Origin: AC-32 sp963746155
Lineage (GTDB): Bacteria; Actinomycetota; Thermoleophilia; Gaiellales; Gaiellaceae
Assembly (NCBI GenBank): GCA_963746155.1
Contig: CAVVAB010000003.1
Location: forward strand, 1 to 38,055
DNA: 38,055 bases
Direction of reading: 5' to 3'
Of the stretch, positions 7,380 through 15,607 are shown in pieces. Each line of letters starts with the position of its first letter. Position 1 is the stretch's first letter. The position numbers were made by a program, and so were the translations under genes. The notes under the pieces were generated by a model that worked only from the letters and a program-made list of their open reading frames with translations, was not told the origin of the DNA and did not search any database.

Positions 7380-9473
7380 CTAGACCGAGGTCGTCGGCGG
7401 GGACGTGCCGCAGAAGAGGCCGGCGAAGGTCGGCATGCCGGCCATCACGCTGATCGCGCGCGCGTCGGCGAGGTAGCCCGGCCGGTTCGTGTGGAAGTTC
7501 AGCGTCCACGGGCCGCGGTGGTCGACGGGCAGGTTCAGGACGACGCTGCGCCCGGGCAGGACCGTCACGCGGCGGTCGAGGCCCGGGGCGTGCAGCTGCA
7601 GGACGGTCCGCTCCGAGCGCGGCTTCGGCGGGAGCGAGAGGGGCAGCCTGAGCGTTCCCTGCACGCGGCCGTTGGCGGCAGGCCAGACGGTGATGTGGCC
7701 GCTCTGCGCGAGCCAGCCGTCGTGGTAGAGACCGCCGACGAATAGCGCGAAGCGCGGCGTCCCGAGGGGCCGCCAGAGCTCGTAGTTCGCGCCGTGCGCG
7801 ACCCGGACGGCGTTCGCGAGCTGCACGCGAACCGCGTAGTTCGAGATGAGAAGAGGGCCGCGCAGCGTTCCCGCGCCGGACACGATGCGGCCGTCCCGGG
7901 CGGCGTGCGCGCGCGGCGAGCCGAACGCGTCGAGCGGCGTCGCGTCGTCGAGGAAGAAGACACGCTCGAGCGAGTGGTTCCAGAAGAGCTGCTCGTGGGC
8001 GGCTGCGTGTGGCGTCGCGGGCGTCTGCAGCAGCGTCACCGGGCCGAGGCCGGAGTGGTCGACCCAGCGCGCGTCGCTCGGCAGCAGGGTCGTGCGCACC
8101 GAGCGGACGACGTGGCTGTCGAAGGCGACCGCGCCGAAGGACACGAAGCCCGACGCGACGATCGTCGCGAGGACCGCCCAGCGCGCGAACGTCGGCCGGA
8201 AGCAGGTGGCGACCGCGAGGCCGGCGAGCAGCGTGGCGGCCACGGCGATCAGCAGCGACCCGTCCGCGATCCCGATCGCCCGCTCGAGCCGGAAGGCCGC
8301 GAGCAGGAACGGCGAGTCCTGCTTCGCATCGCTGATCGTGTAGCCGGAGAGCGGCACGCGGGCCGCGAGCGCGATCAGGGCAAGTGACACGACGGCGACG
8401 GCCTTCGCCCAGGGCCGGCCGCGTTGCACCCAGACCCAGAAGGCGGGAAAGACGAGCGGCACGAGGATCATCAGGTAGCGCTCCTGGAAGCGGGGGCTGC
8501 CGTTGGTTGCATAGAGCGTCGTCTCGGCGAGGAGCGAGAACAGGACCCCCACGGTGAGCGCGGCGTAGGCGGTGTGCTCCCGCACACGCGGTCGCGCGAG
8601 CGCGAACGCGAGGCCGGCGAGCGCGCCCGGAACCAGCGCGAAGCCGGCCGTGTACGCGAGGAGCAGCGCGTCGGTTCCGAACCAGTGGCCGATCGAGAGC
8701 GGATGGACGCCGAGGTCGGCGACGCCCGAGTAGTAGCCGAGCAGCCGCCTCGGCCCGAGCGCGAACACGAGCAGGAGCGGGGCCGCGTACAGGATCAGCG
8801 AGAGGCGGAAGCGGCTCGCGAGCCCGCGCACGGATCCGCGCTCGACGACGAACGCCGCGACGAGGAACGCGACGGGCAGGAAGACGTACTGGACTCGCGT
8901 GAAAGTCGCGAGCACGGCGAACGCCGCGAACCCGAGCTGTGTCCCCCGGCCCGGGCGCGTGAGCGCGCAGACGCCGAGGTACACGGCCGTGAGGACGAGC
9001 GGGTAGGCGATGGCATCCGCGAGCACGAACGACGCGAAGAAGAGGTCAGGCGAGACGACGGCCAGCGCCGCCCCCGCGAGGGCGGCCCACTGCCCGCCGT
9101 CGAGCCGCCGCACGAGCAGGTAGACGGGGATCGCGGCCAGCGACATGGCGAGCGCGTTCTCGGCCTGGGTCAGCCGGTAGGCGAGATCCGGGTCGTGGAA
9201 GAGCCAGAACGGCGAGGCGAGGAGCGGCTCGAGCAGCGCGGGGAAGTGCGCAGGGTGATCGCGGATCAGCGGGCGGCCGCTCTCGGCGAGCGAGCGCGCG
9301 ATTCCCGCGTAGATGTACTCGTCCGGGAAGTAGAGCGGGGTCGTGTGGACGAGCGCCGCGGCGAAGCGGAGCACGAAGCTGACGACCACGATCCCGGCGA
9401 GCACGAGGCGCGCTGGGACCGTCGCCGCGCGCCCGAACGCCTCCGGGCGCGGTAGAGAGACGTCGACCGCCAC
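7380..9473 (-). CDS. GT-C-fold membrane glycosyltransferase (GT39/ArnT-like)
   Basis: A 697-residue integral membrane protein with roughly 11-12 hydrophobic segments in residues 20-455 and a C-terminal hydrophilic, beta-rich domain (about 460-697) likely outside the membrane. The first extracytoplasmic loop has YFPDEYIYAGIARSL, carrying the acidic pair typical of GT-C enzymes that use polyprenyl-phosphate sugars. The role is probably sugar transfer to an envelope polymer or lipid. The start is GTG at 9473 with AGGGA just upstream. It diverges from a sulfatase-like transferase across a strong inverted repeat, suggesting joint function in envelope glycopolymer assembly. The exact acceptor is unknown. 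Confidence 0.75.
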   Translation of the reverse strand: MAVDVSLPRPEAFGRAATVPARLVLAGIVVVSFVLRFAAALVHTTPLYFPDEYIYAGIARSLAESGRPLIRDHPAHFPALLEPLLASPFWLFHDPDLAYRLTQAENALAMSLAAIPVYLLVRRLDGGQWAALAGAALAVVSPDLFFASFVLADAIAYPLVLTAVYLGVCALTRPGRGTQLGFAAFAVLATFTRVQYVFLPVAFLVAAFVVERGSVRGLASRFRLSLILYAAPLLLVFALGPRRLLGYYSGVADLGVHPLSIGHWFGTDALLLAYTAGFALVPGALAGLAFALARPRVREHTAYAALTVGVLFSLLAETTLYATNGSPRFQERYLMILVPLVFPAFWVWVQRGRPWAKAVAVVSLALIALAARVPLSGYTISDAKQDSPFLLAAFRLERAIGIADGSLLIAVAATLLAGLAVATCFRPTFARWAVLATIVASGFVSFGAVAFDSHVVRSVRTTLLPSDARWVDHSGLGPVTLLQTPATPHAAAHEQLFWNHSLERVFFLDDATPLDAFGSPRAHAARDGRIVSGAGTLRGPLLISNYAVRVQLANAVRVAHGANYELWRPLGTPRFALFVGGLYHDGWLAQSGHITVWPAANGRVQGTLRLPLSLPPKPRSERTVLQLHAPGLDRRVTVLPGRSVVLNLPVDHRGPWTLNFHTNRPGYLADARAISVMAGMPTFAGLFCGTSPPTTSV

Positions 9474-9496
9474 GTTTTCCCTATCGGCAGGGGGTT

Positions 9497-9520
9497 GATA
9501 TCCCTTGAACGAGGGATATC
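9497..9520. promoter_or_regulatory. 24-bp inverted repeat between divergent envelope genes
   Basis: GATATCCCT (9497-9505) and AGGGATATC (9512-9520) are perfect arms separated by TGAACG. It sits midway between the divergent starts at 9473 and 9542, so it is well placed as a shared operator. It could also form a 9-bp hairpin in the sulfatase leader. Confidence 0.6.
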
Positions 9521-9541
9521 CGGCCCTGGGGAGGCGCTAGC

Positions 9542-11690
9542 ATGGCCGCTCTGGTCGCGCATGCAGAGCTTCCGCGTTTGGCATGGTCGAGCCGCTTTCG
9601 TGAGCCCGCAACGCGCGGCGCGCAACTTCTGGCTGCCTCGGGGTTCGCGCTCGCGCAGCCGCTCTTCGACATCCTCGGCAAGAACGCCGAGTTCTTCGCG
9701 GTCCGGGGGTCGACGCCGGGTGACATCGTCCTCTTCGCACTCGCCGTCACGTTCGTGCCCGCGCTCGTCCTTCTCGCAGTCGAGGTCCTGGTCGGTCTGG
9801 CGTAGCGAGCGCGCCGCGTACGCCCTGCACCTTGCGTTCATCGCGTTCCTCGGCGCGGTCTTCGGCGTCCAGCTGCTCAAGCGCTCCGGGGTCGACGGGA
9901 CGACCGTGCTGATCCTCGGCGCGATCGGGCTCGGCCTGGGAATCGCGGTCGCGGTCTGGCGGGTTCGCGCGGCGAGCTCGTTCCTGACCGTGCTCGCCGC
10001 TGCGCCGCTCGTCTTCCTCTTCCTGTTCCTGCTGAACACGCCGGTCGAGCGGCTCGTCTTCCCGACCGCGGAGAGCCGCGCGGCCACGGCGCGCGTCAGG
10101 GCCTCGACGCCGGTCGTCTTCCTGCTCTTCGACGAGTTCCCGGTGATCGACCTCCAGGACAAGACGGGTGCGATCGACGCCAGGCGCTTCCCGAACTTCG
10201 CCCGCCTCGCGGCGAGCTCGACCTGGTTCCGCAACACGACGACGCTGTCGGCGTCGACGACCGTCGCCGTCCCGGTGATCCTGACCGGGAACCCGCCGAA
10301 GCGCGGGGCGCTGCCGATCGCGCACGACTACCCGAACAACCTCTTCACGCTGCTCGGGGGGCGCTACCGCATGAAGGTGACCGAGGTGCAGACGCGCCTC
10401 TGTCCGGCGCGGCTCTGCAAGGAGAAGAGCCAGGACGTCGAGAAGCGTCTCTCCTCGCTCTACTCGGACGCGCGGACCGTCTACCTGCACCTGATCGCGC
10501 CGCCGACGCTCGAGGAGCGGCTGCCGGCGATCGACGAGTCGTGGGGCGACTTCGGCTCGGGCTCGGCGGCCGGGATCGAGTCGGAGCCCGAGGCGGCCAC
10601 GAAGCTGCCGAAGGTCGACCTCAAGACCTTCTACCGGGGGCGGGTGAGCTCGTTCAACCGCTTCGTCTCGTCGTTCCGCCCTCCCGGAAGCGGCCCGCCG
10701 ACGCTCTACTTCCTGCACGTGCTGCTGCCGCACACGCCCTGGCTCTTCTTCCCGGACGGGCGCGTGCGCGCGGTGGCGACCGTCAACGCTCCCGGGCGGA
10801 CTGGCGAGCGCTGGTGGAGCTCGCAGCTCGCGGTGCAGGCCTGGCAGCGGCACCTCATGCAGGTCGGCTACACGGACCGGCTGCTCGGGAAGTTCCTCGA
10901 CCGCCTGCACGCGACCGGGCTCTGGGACAAGGCGCTCGTGATCGTCACCGCCGACCACGGAATCAGCTTCCGCGGCGGCGACCTGCGGCGGCGCCCGTCG
11001 AGGACGAACCTGGCCGAGCTGGCGTTCACGCCGCTGTTCGTCAAGCTTCCCGGCGAGGAGCACGGGCGCGTGGTCGACGACCGCCACGTGACGACGCCGG
11101 ACATCCTCCCGACGATCGCGAGCGTCCTCGGGGTGAGGATCCCCTGGAAGACGACCGGCCGCTCGGCGCTCGCGGGCGGCCACGGATCGAGCACGGTCAG
11201 GGTGCTGAACGTCTCGGCTCCGTACCAGGCGACGCTCGCGCAGCGGCGCCGGTCGCTCGCGCGCCAGCTCTCGCTCTTCGGGAGCGGCGACTGGGGCCCG
11301 CAGTTCTCGGGGACAGGCCCGTACCGGTCGCTCGTCGGCACACCGGTCAGGACGCTTCACCTTTCGGCCACGGCCGGCGACGCGCGCGTCGACGCCGTCG
11401 GGAGCAAGCTCGTTCGCGCCTTCCCGAGGCGCTCGCCGCTCGTTCCCTCGCCGCTCGTCGGGACGCTCTCGGGCGTCAACCCCGGCGAGGCGATCGCGGT
11501 CGCGCTCGACGGCCGCATCGCCGCGGTCTCCGTCGCCTACCGCGACCCGCAGGGAGGTCCGGTTCGCTTCTCCGTGCTCCCGGCCGAGTCCGCGTTCCGG
11601 ACCGGCCGGAACCCGGTGCGCCTGTTTGTGGTCTCAGGGAGCACTGCGAGCCCGCAGCTCCGCGAGCTGAAGACCTCGCTCGCGTCCTAG
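9542..11690 (+). CDS. membrane-anchored sulfatase-like hydrolase/transferase (one frameshift)
   Basis: Resembles LtaS/phosphoethanolamine-transferase-type alkaline-phosphatase-superfamily enzymes. The ATG at 9542 has a strong GGGGAGG ribosome-binding site. The first 87 codons (ending at TAG 9803-9805) encode one or two membrane helices (LAQPLFDILGKNAEFF, DIVLFALAVTFVPALVLL). The reading then continues one frame over with ERAAYALHLAFIAFLGAVF and further helices. One surplus base near 9803 restores a 715-residue protein. Catalytic landmarks are VVFLLFDEFPV (metal Asp), a Thr-rich nucleophile region TTTLSASTTVAVP, LPHTPW, and TADHGISF (metal Asp/His). It probably transfers or hydrolyses a phospho- or sulfo-group on envelope glycans, alongside the divergent glycosyltransferase. 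Confidence 0.78.
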
Positions 11691-12169
11691 CGCCTGTCGA
11701 TCCGCTCGAGCTGCCGGCCCGTGAGGACGGCGATCTCCCGCGCGGTTGCAGCGGCGTCCTCGTCGAAGCGCCGCGCGTCGAGATAGACCTCGACGAGCCC
11801 CCAGCACTGCCCGTTCGACGGGAGGCAGGTCATGAGCAGCGACTCGAAGCCGAGCTCTTCGAGCAGCCTGGCCTCGTTCGGGTCGGGCTCGTCCTCGAGA
11901 AGCGAGACCGCGCGCGGCTGTCCCTGGTCGACGACCTGCTTCGTGAGCGGGTAGTCGGGGATCAGGTACTCGTGACCGAGCCCCAGCTGCCGGTCGTCGC
12001 GCGAGAACTCGACGAGGGAGACGAGGAGGTCGCCGACGACGCGCGAGATCAGGCACGCGGACGCATCGAGTGTCGCGACCAGCTCGCGGGCTGCGGTGTC
12101 CAGCAGGCCCCGGACCGTCTGCTCGCGGCCCAGGGCGTCGGCAACCCGCTCGACTGCCTCTTCCGTCAT
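11687..12169 (-). CDS. GAF-domain-like protein
   Basis: A 160-residue single-domain protein with GAF character. An N-terminal helix (EEAVERVADALGREQTV) leads into LLDTAARELVATLDASACLISRV. Then come LGHEYLIPDYPLTKQVV and a sheet ending SLLMTCLPSNGQCWGLVEVYL, plus a terminal helix. No output domain is present, so it would act as a small sensor or partner protein. I take the ATG at 12169; longer reading upstream enters Arg/Pro-rich shadow sequence. The 3' end overlaps the convergent sulfatase stop by 4 bases. Confidence 0.72.
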   Translation of the reverse strand: MTEEAVERVADALGREQTVRGLLDTAARELVATLDASACLISRVVGDLLVSLVEFSRDDRQLGLGHEYLIPDYPLTKQVVDQGQPRAVSLLEDEPDPNEARLLEELGFESLLMTCLPSNGQCWGLVEVYLDARRFDEDAAATAREIAVLTGRQLERIDRR

Positions 12170-12213
12170 GAGTCGAAGCTTACGGTCTCGGAGCGGCGGT
12201 GGAATGCCCGGCT

Positions 12214-13005
12214 CTACGGCACCGACTGGGCCGTAGCCAGCCCTCGGAGAAGACGCCTCGCGATCCCGCGCAGCGTCTCCTCGCCGTAGGCGTGGCTGTC
12301 GTCCATCGAGGTGAGGATCGCGATCGACACGCGCTGGTGTCCGCGGGTGAGCAGCGCGACCTGGTGGTCGACCCAGCCGGTCCCGGATCCCCAGCCGCCC
12401 TTGAAGTAGAGCCGCCACCCGGCCGGCCGCACGCGGGCGATCCCCCAGCGCTGCCCGGGAGTGATCGTGCGCAGCAGGCGCAGCGCGTACGCGCGGTGGC
12501 GCGGCGGCAGGAGCCGGTCGATCCGGAGGAAGAACCGCGCCTGGTCGACGGGGTCGATCTGGCTGATGCCCCACCAGCCGGCCACGGGCGTGAAGCGGCG
12601 CATCGCCGCGCGGTAGGCGACGAGCCGGAGCGCTCCAGTGCCGACGATCCCGAGGACCGCGCTCGCCGCGTCGTTGTCGGACCAGCGGATCATCGGGTCC
12701 AGCAGCGCGCGGTCGGAGGTGGTCAGGCTTCGCCCACGCACGGACGGGCGGTTGAGGTAGGCGACGAGCATCATCGCCTTGACGACGCTCGCCGAGTGGA
12801 ACGTCTGCCTCGAGTGCCAGCCCCAGGAGCGCGAGCGCGTGCGGACCGCGAACCCGATCACGCCGTGCCGGTGCGACGCGTAGCGGATCGCCGCGCCGAC
12901 CGAGGGCTTCCACGGGCGAGGTGAGGCGCCCGAGCCGAAGGTGGCTCCGACCGCCAGCAGCGCGAGAAGCCCGGCGATCGCCCTCGGCGCCGCATTCACC
13001 AGCAC
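12214..13005 (-). CDS. class-A beta-lactamase-like serine hydrolase, exported
   Basis: A 263-residue protein. An N-terminal signal-like segment (AIAGLLALLAVGATFGSGA) is followed by a penicillin-binding/beta-lactamase fold. Motif 1 is SASVVKAM (Ser-x-x-Lys), motif 2 is WSDNDAAS (SDN), and motif 3 is FKGGWGSGTG (KGG). There is no glutamate between motifs 2 and 3, so the omega-loop Glu that makes class A enzymes efficient beta-lactamases is absent. A peptidase, esterase or penicillin-sensing role is therefore more likely than drug resistance. It is probably extracytoplasmic. Confidence 0.8.
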   Translation of the reverse strand: MLVNAAPRAIAGLLALLAVGATFGSGASPRPWKPSVGAAIRYASHRHGVIGFAVRTRSRSWGWHSRQTFHSASVVKAMMLVAYLNRPSVRGRSLTTSDRALLDPMIRWSDNDAASAVLGIVGTGALRLVAYRAAMRRFTPVAGWWGISQIDPVDQARFFLRIDRLLPPRHRAYALRLLRTITPGQRWGIARVRPAGWRLYFKGGWGSGTGWVDHQVALLTRGHQRVSIAILTSMDDSHAYGEETLRGIARRLLRGLATAQSVP

Positions 13006-13075
13006 AGTTGCCTGCCCACTGCGGCTTCGTACCCTACGCCCGTCCGGATCGCGGACGCGGCCGGGGCCGACTAGG

Positions 13076-13282
13076 TCAGGCTGTCAGCGCGCTCTGGCCA
13101 CGCCGCCGCGCCCGTTCGCGGAGGAGCATGAGGAAGTGCTCGAAGCGCTGGTGATCGGTGGCCGCCGCGGCGGTCGTCAGCTCGGCTTCGAGCTCGTCGT
13201 CGCTGAGCACGTTGATCGCCGGTCGCCCGAGCTCGTCGAGCGGCCGTCCGGTGCGCGGGTCGGTGAGCCATGTCCCTCTCAA
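13076..13282 (-). CDS. small hypothetical protein
   Basis: A 68-residue highly charged protein. The N-terminus is MRGTWLTDPRTGRPLDELG. A central DDELEAELTTAAAA leads to an amphipathic helix rich in Arg (FLMLLRERARRR). There is no membrane segment and no recognised domain. The composition (balanced acidic/basic, helical) argues for a real gene rather than a shadow. It diverges from the CHAD gene across a 145-bp region carrying PHO-like repeats, so it may share that regulation. Confidence 0.55.
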   Translation of the reverse strand: MRGTWLTDPRTGRPLDELGRPAINVLSDDELEAELTTAAAATDHQRFEHFLMLLRERARRRGQSALTA

Positions 13283-13361
13283 GTTCTCCCCTCCTTGATC
13301 GGTCGTGGGAGCGCGAGCTTACTCGTCTGCGCGGCTTCGTCAAGAGGGTTCAGCAGACGCT

Positions 13362-13400
13362 GACACCACTTCGTCACCAGTCGTTCACAACTCGGAAACC
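13362..13400 (+). promoter_or_regulatory. PHO-box-like direct repeats upstream of CHAD gene
   Basis: Four heptamers lie head-to-tail at 13362 (GACACCA), 13373 (GTCACCA), 13383 (GTTCACA) and 13394 (GGAAACC), with periods of 11, 10 and 11 bases. The core resembles the GTTCACC repeat of actinobacterial PhoP operators. The array ends 15 bases before the -10-like TACGAT, so the last repeat covers the -35 position, as in PhoB/PhoP-activated promoters. The same pattern and spacing recur upstream of ppk1. Confidence 0.65.
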
Positions 13401-13415
13401 GCTGCATTTGGCGTA

Positions 13416-13421
13416 TACGAT
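13416..13421 (+). promoter_or_regulatory. -10 box TACGAT, leaderless CHAD promoter
   Basis: TACGAT ends 6 bases before the GTG start at 13428, placing the transcription start at or within a base or two of the start codon. There is no ribosome-binding site between them. It matches the TACGAT and TACGGT boxes just upstream of coxM and the 18747 gene. Confidence 0.5.
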
Positions 13422-13427
13422 CAGTCC

Positions 13428-14801
13428 GTGGCCACGCGGATCGAGCGCCTGCTGGCCGGGCCGGGTTTCGCGTTTCCCGACCTCGGCTTCCCCGCCGAAG
13501 AGCACGTCTTCGAGACGACCTACTTCGACACGCCCGACCGCGTGCTCGGCCGGGCCGACATCGTCCTCGCCCGGCGGGTCGAGAGCGGGCGCAGCGTCTG
13601 GCGCCTGAGCCTCCCCTCACACGAGCTCGAGGCCGAGAGCGGCCCGCGGCCGCCGGGCGTGATCATTGCCGCGCTCGCGACGGCGCTCGCAAGCAGCGCG
13701 CCGCTCGAGCCCGTCGCACGGCTGAGGACGCGCAGGCGGAGCGTCGTGGTCGAGGACGAGCGCGGCGCGACGGCACGGATCGTCGACGACGAGACGTCCG
13801 TGCTGAACGGCGGCGAGACGAAGGAGTCGTTCCGCGAGCTCGAGGTGGCGCCGCTGAACGGCGGAGCCGAGGCGCGGAAGGTCGCAAAGCGCATCCGCGA
13901 GGCCGGCGCGACCCCTGCGAGCCACTCGGAGCTCGAGCGCATCCTCGCCGGTGACGAGCTTCCGGCCGGCCGGCTCCCGCAGCTGAGCGCGGCCTTGCTC
14001 GCCCAGCACGGACAGGCGGTTCGCCACGACGTCGCGCTCCGGCTCGGCGGAGACGACGAGGACGTGCACAAGCTCCGGGTCGCGCTCAGGCGCTCGCGCG
14101 CCTACCTCCGAGTCGCGGGCCCGCTGCTCGATGCCGACTGGTCCGAGCGGCTGCGCGCGGAGCTCGGCTGGGTCGGCCGCGAGCTCGGCGCCTCACGGGA
14201 CCTGGACGTGATGCTCGCCGGGCTGCGCGCGGAGCTCGAGCAACTGGACAAGGAGGACCGGGCCGCCTTCAAGCCGCTGCTGCGCAGGCTCTCCGGACAG
14301 CGGACCCGCGCACGGACGAAGCTCGCCCAGACGCTCGACGACCGGCGCTACCAGGCCTCAGTCGTCTGGCTCCGGGATGCGGGGCTCGCCCCGCGGGCGA
14401 CGGACACGGCCAAGAAGCTCGATGCGCTCGCCCACCACGACGTTCACCGTCTCGTTCGGCGGGCTGGCAGCGTCGACGGCACCGAGTCCGACCAGGAGCT
14501 GCACACCCTGCGCATCCGGGCGAAGCGTGCGCGCTATGCGGCCGAGCTGCTCGAAGGCAAGGCCGCAGCGCGGTTCGTCGAGAAGGCGACCGAGATCCAG
14601 GACCTCCTGGGCGAGCACCAGGACGCGACGGTTGCCGAGGAGCGGCTCCGCGCGGTGGTGAAGCCGGACGACGACGCAGGCGCCGTTCTCGTGGCTGGCA
14701 GGCTCGTCGAGAGGCAGCGTGAGGCAAAACAGCGAGTGCGCGAGGAGCTGCCGCGCCGGCTCCGGCAACTGGTCCGCCGCGGAAAGGCGCTCGGCGACTG
14801 A
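13428..14801 (+). CDS. CYTH-like/CHAD-domain protein (polyphosphate-associated)
   Basis: A 457-residue two-domain protein. Residues about 1-165 have CYTH-type strands (ETTYFDTPDRVLGRADIVLARR, split as ETTYFDTPDRVL and GRADIVLARR; then WRLSLPS and FRELEVAPLNGG). The CYTH N-terminal ExExK triphosphatase motif is not present. Residues about 190-450 form a CHAD domain: VHKLRVALRRSRAYLRV and LHTLRIRAKRARYAAELL are the two conserved His/basic helices that bind polyphosphate. GTG at 13428 is chosen for its leaderless promoter. CHAD proteins associate with polyphosphate granules. It heads an operon with a MutT1-like gene and converges on ppx/ppk1. Confidence 0.85.
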   Translation: MATRIERLLAGPGFAFPDLGFPAEEHVFETTYFDTPDRVLGRADIVLARRVESGRSVWRLSLPSHELEAESGPRPPGVIIAALATALASSAPLEPVARLRTRRRSVVVEDERGATARIVDDETSVLNGGETKESFRELEVAPLNGGAEARKVAKRIREAGATPASHSELERILAGDELPAGRLPQLSAALLAQHGQAVRHDVALRLGGDDEDVHKLRVALRRSRAYLRVAGPLLDADWSERLRAELGWVGRELGASRDLDVMLAGLRAELEQLDKEDRAAFKPLLRRLSGQRTRARTKLAQTLDDRRYQASVVWLRDAGLAPRATDTAKKLDALAHHDVHRLVRRAGSVDGTESDQELHTLRIRAKRARYAAELLEGKAAARFVEKATEIQDLLGEHQDATVAEERLRAVVKPDDDAGAVLVAGRLVERQREAKQRVREELPRRLRQLVRRGKALGD

Positions 14802-15607
14802 TCGAGGTCCGCGCAGCAGGCGGTGTCGTCCAGCGGACGGCGGACGGGCGGGTCGAGGTGCTCCTCGTGCACCGGCCGCGGTACGACGACTGGACGCTGC
14901 CGAAGGGAAAGCTCCGCGGCGACGAGTCGCACGAGGACGGCGCGCTGCGCGAGGTGGAGGAGGAGACCGGCCTTCGCTGCGAGCTCCGGTTCCCGCTTCC
15001 GTCCACGATCTACCGGGACGCGCGCGACCGCCTCAAGCAGGTCCGCTACTGGGCGATGCGCCCGCTCGACGGGGAGTTCCAACCCGGAGACGAGGTGGAC
15101 GAGATCCGCTGGCTCGAGCCCGCCGAGGCCCAGCGCGTCGTCAGCTACGAGCGCGACCGCACCGTGCTGCGGGGCTTCGGCCACGACGGGTCGAGGCCGC
15201 TCCTCGTCGTCAGGCACGCGTGGGCGGGACACCGGAAGGACTGGGACGGCGACGACTCCCTGCGGCCGCTGGACGACCGGGGCCGGCTCCAGTCGGAGCG
15301 GCTGATCGAGCAGCTCGAAGGCCATGATTTCGACCGGATCGCGTCGAGCCCCTACGTGCGCTGCATGGACACGGCCGTGCCGCTGGCGGCGGCTCGGGGC
15401 CTTCCCGTCGAGGCGCGCGACGAGCTCGCCGAGGGCCGGGGCGCGGCGGCGCTCGTGGCCCTCGCGGCCGAGCCGGACGCGGGTGTTCTGTGCGTCCACG
15501 GCGACGTGCTCGAGGAGCTCTATGGCGAGGAGATCGAGAAAGGCGCGACGGTGATCTTCGACCGCCGGGCCTTTGCACCGATCGCAGTTCTGCCTGCCCC
15601 CGCCTAG
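14798..15607 (+). CDS. MutT1-like NUDIX hydrolase fused to SixA-type histidine phosphatase
   Basis: A fusion of about 269 residues. The N-terminal NUDIX domain begins AAGGVVQRTADGRVEVLLV and has a perfect Nudix box: GKLRGDE, 7 residues, REVEEETGL. The C-terminal histidine-phosphatase domain has LLVVRHAWAGHR (phospho-His in RHA), SSPYVRCMDTAVPLA, and VCVHGDVLEEL with the second histidine. Mycobacterial MutT1 has this architecture, hydrolyses 8-oxo-GTP and diadenosine polyphosphates, and lies beside ppk, as here. The first standard start (GTG 14858) would remove the conserved first strand. A CTG at 14798 overlapping the CHAD stop (CTGA) is the likely start. Confidence 0.83.
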   Translation: MIEVRAAGGVVQRTADGRVEVLLVHRPRYDDWTLPKGKLRGDESHEDGALREVEEETGLRCELRFPLPSTIYRDARDRLKQVRYWAMRPLDGEFQPGDEVDEIRWLEPAEAQRVVSYERDRTVLRGFGHDGSRPLLVVRHAWAGHRKDWDGDDSLRPLDDRGRLQSERLIEQLEGHDFDRIASSPYVRCMDTAVPLAAARGLPVEARDELAEGRGAAALVALAAEPDAGVLCVHGDVLEELYGEEIEKGATVIFDRRAFAPIAVLPAPA

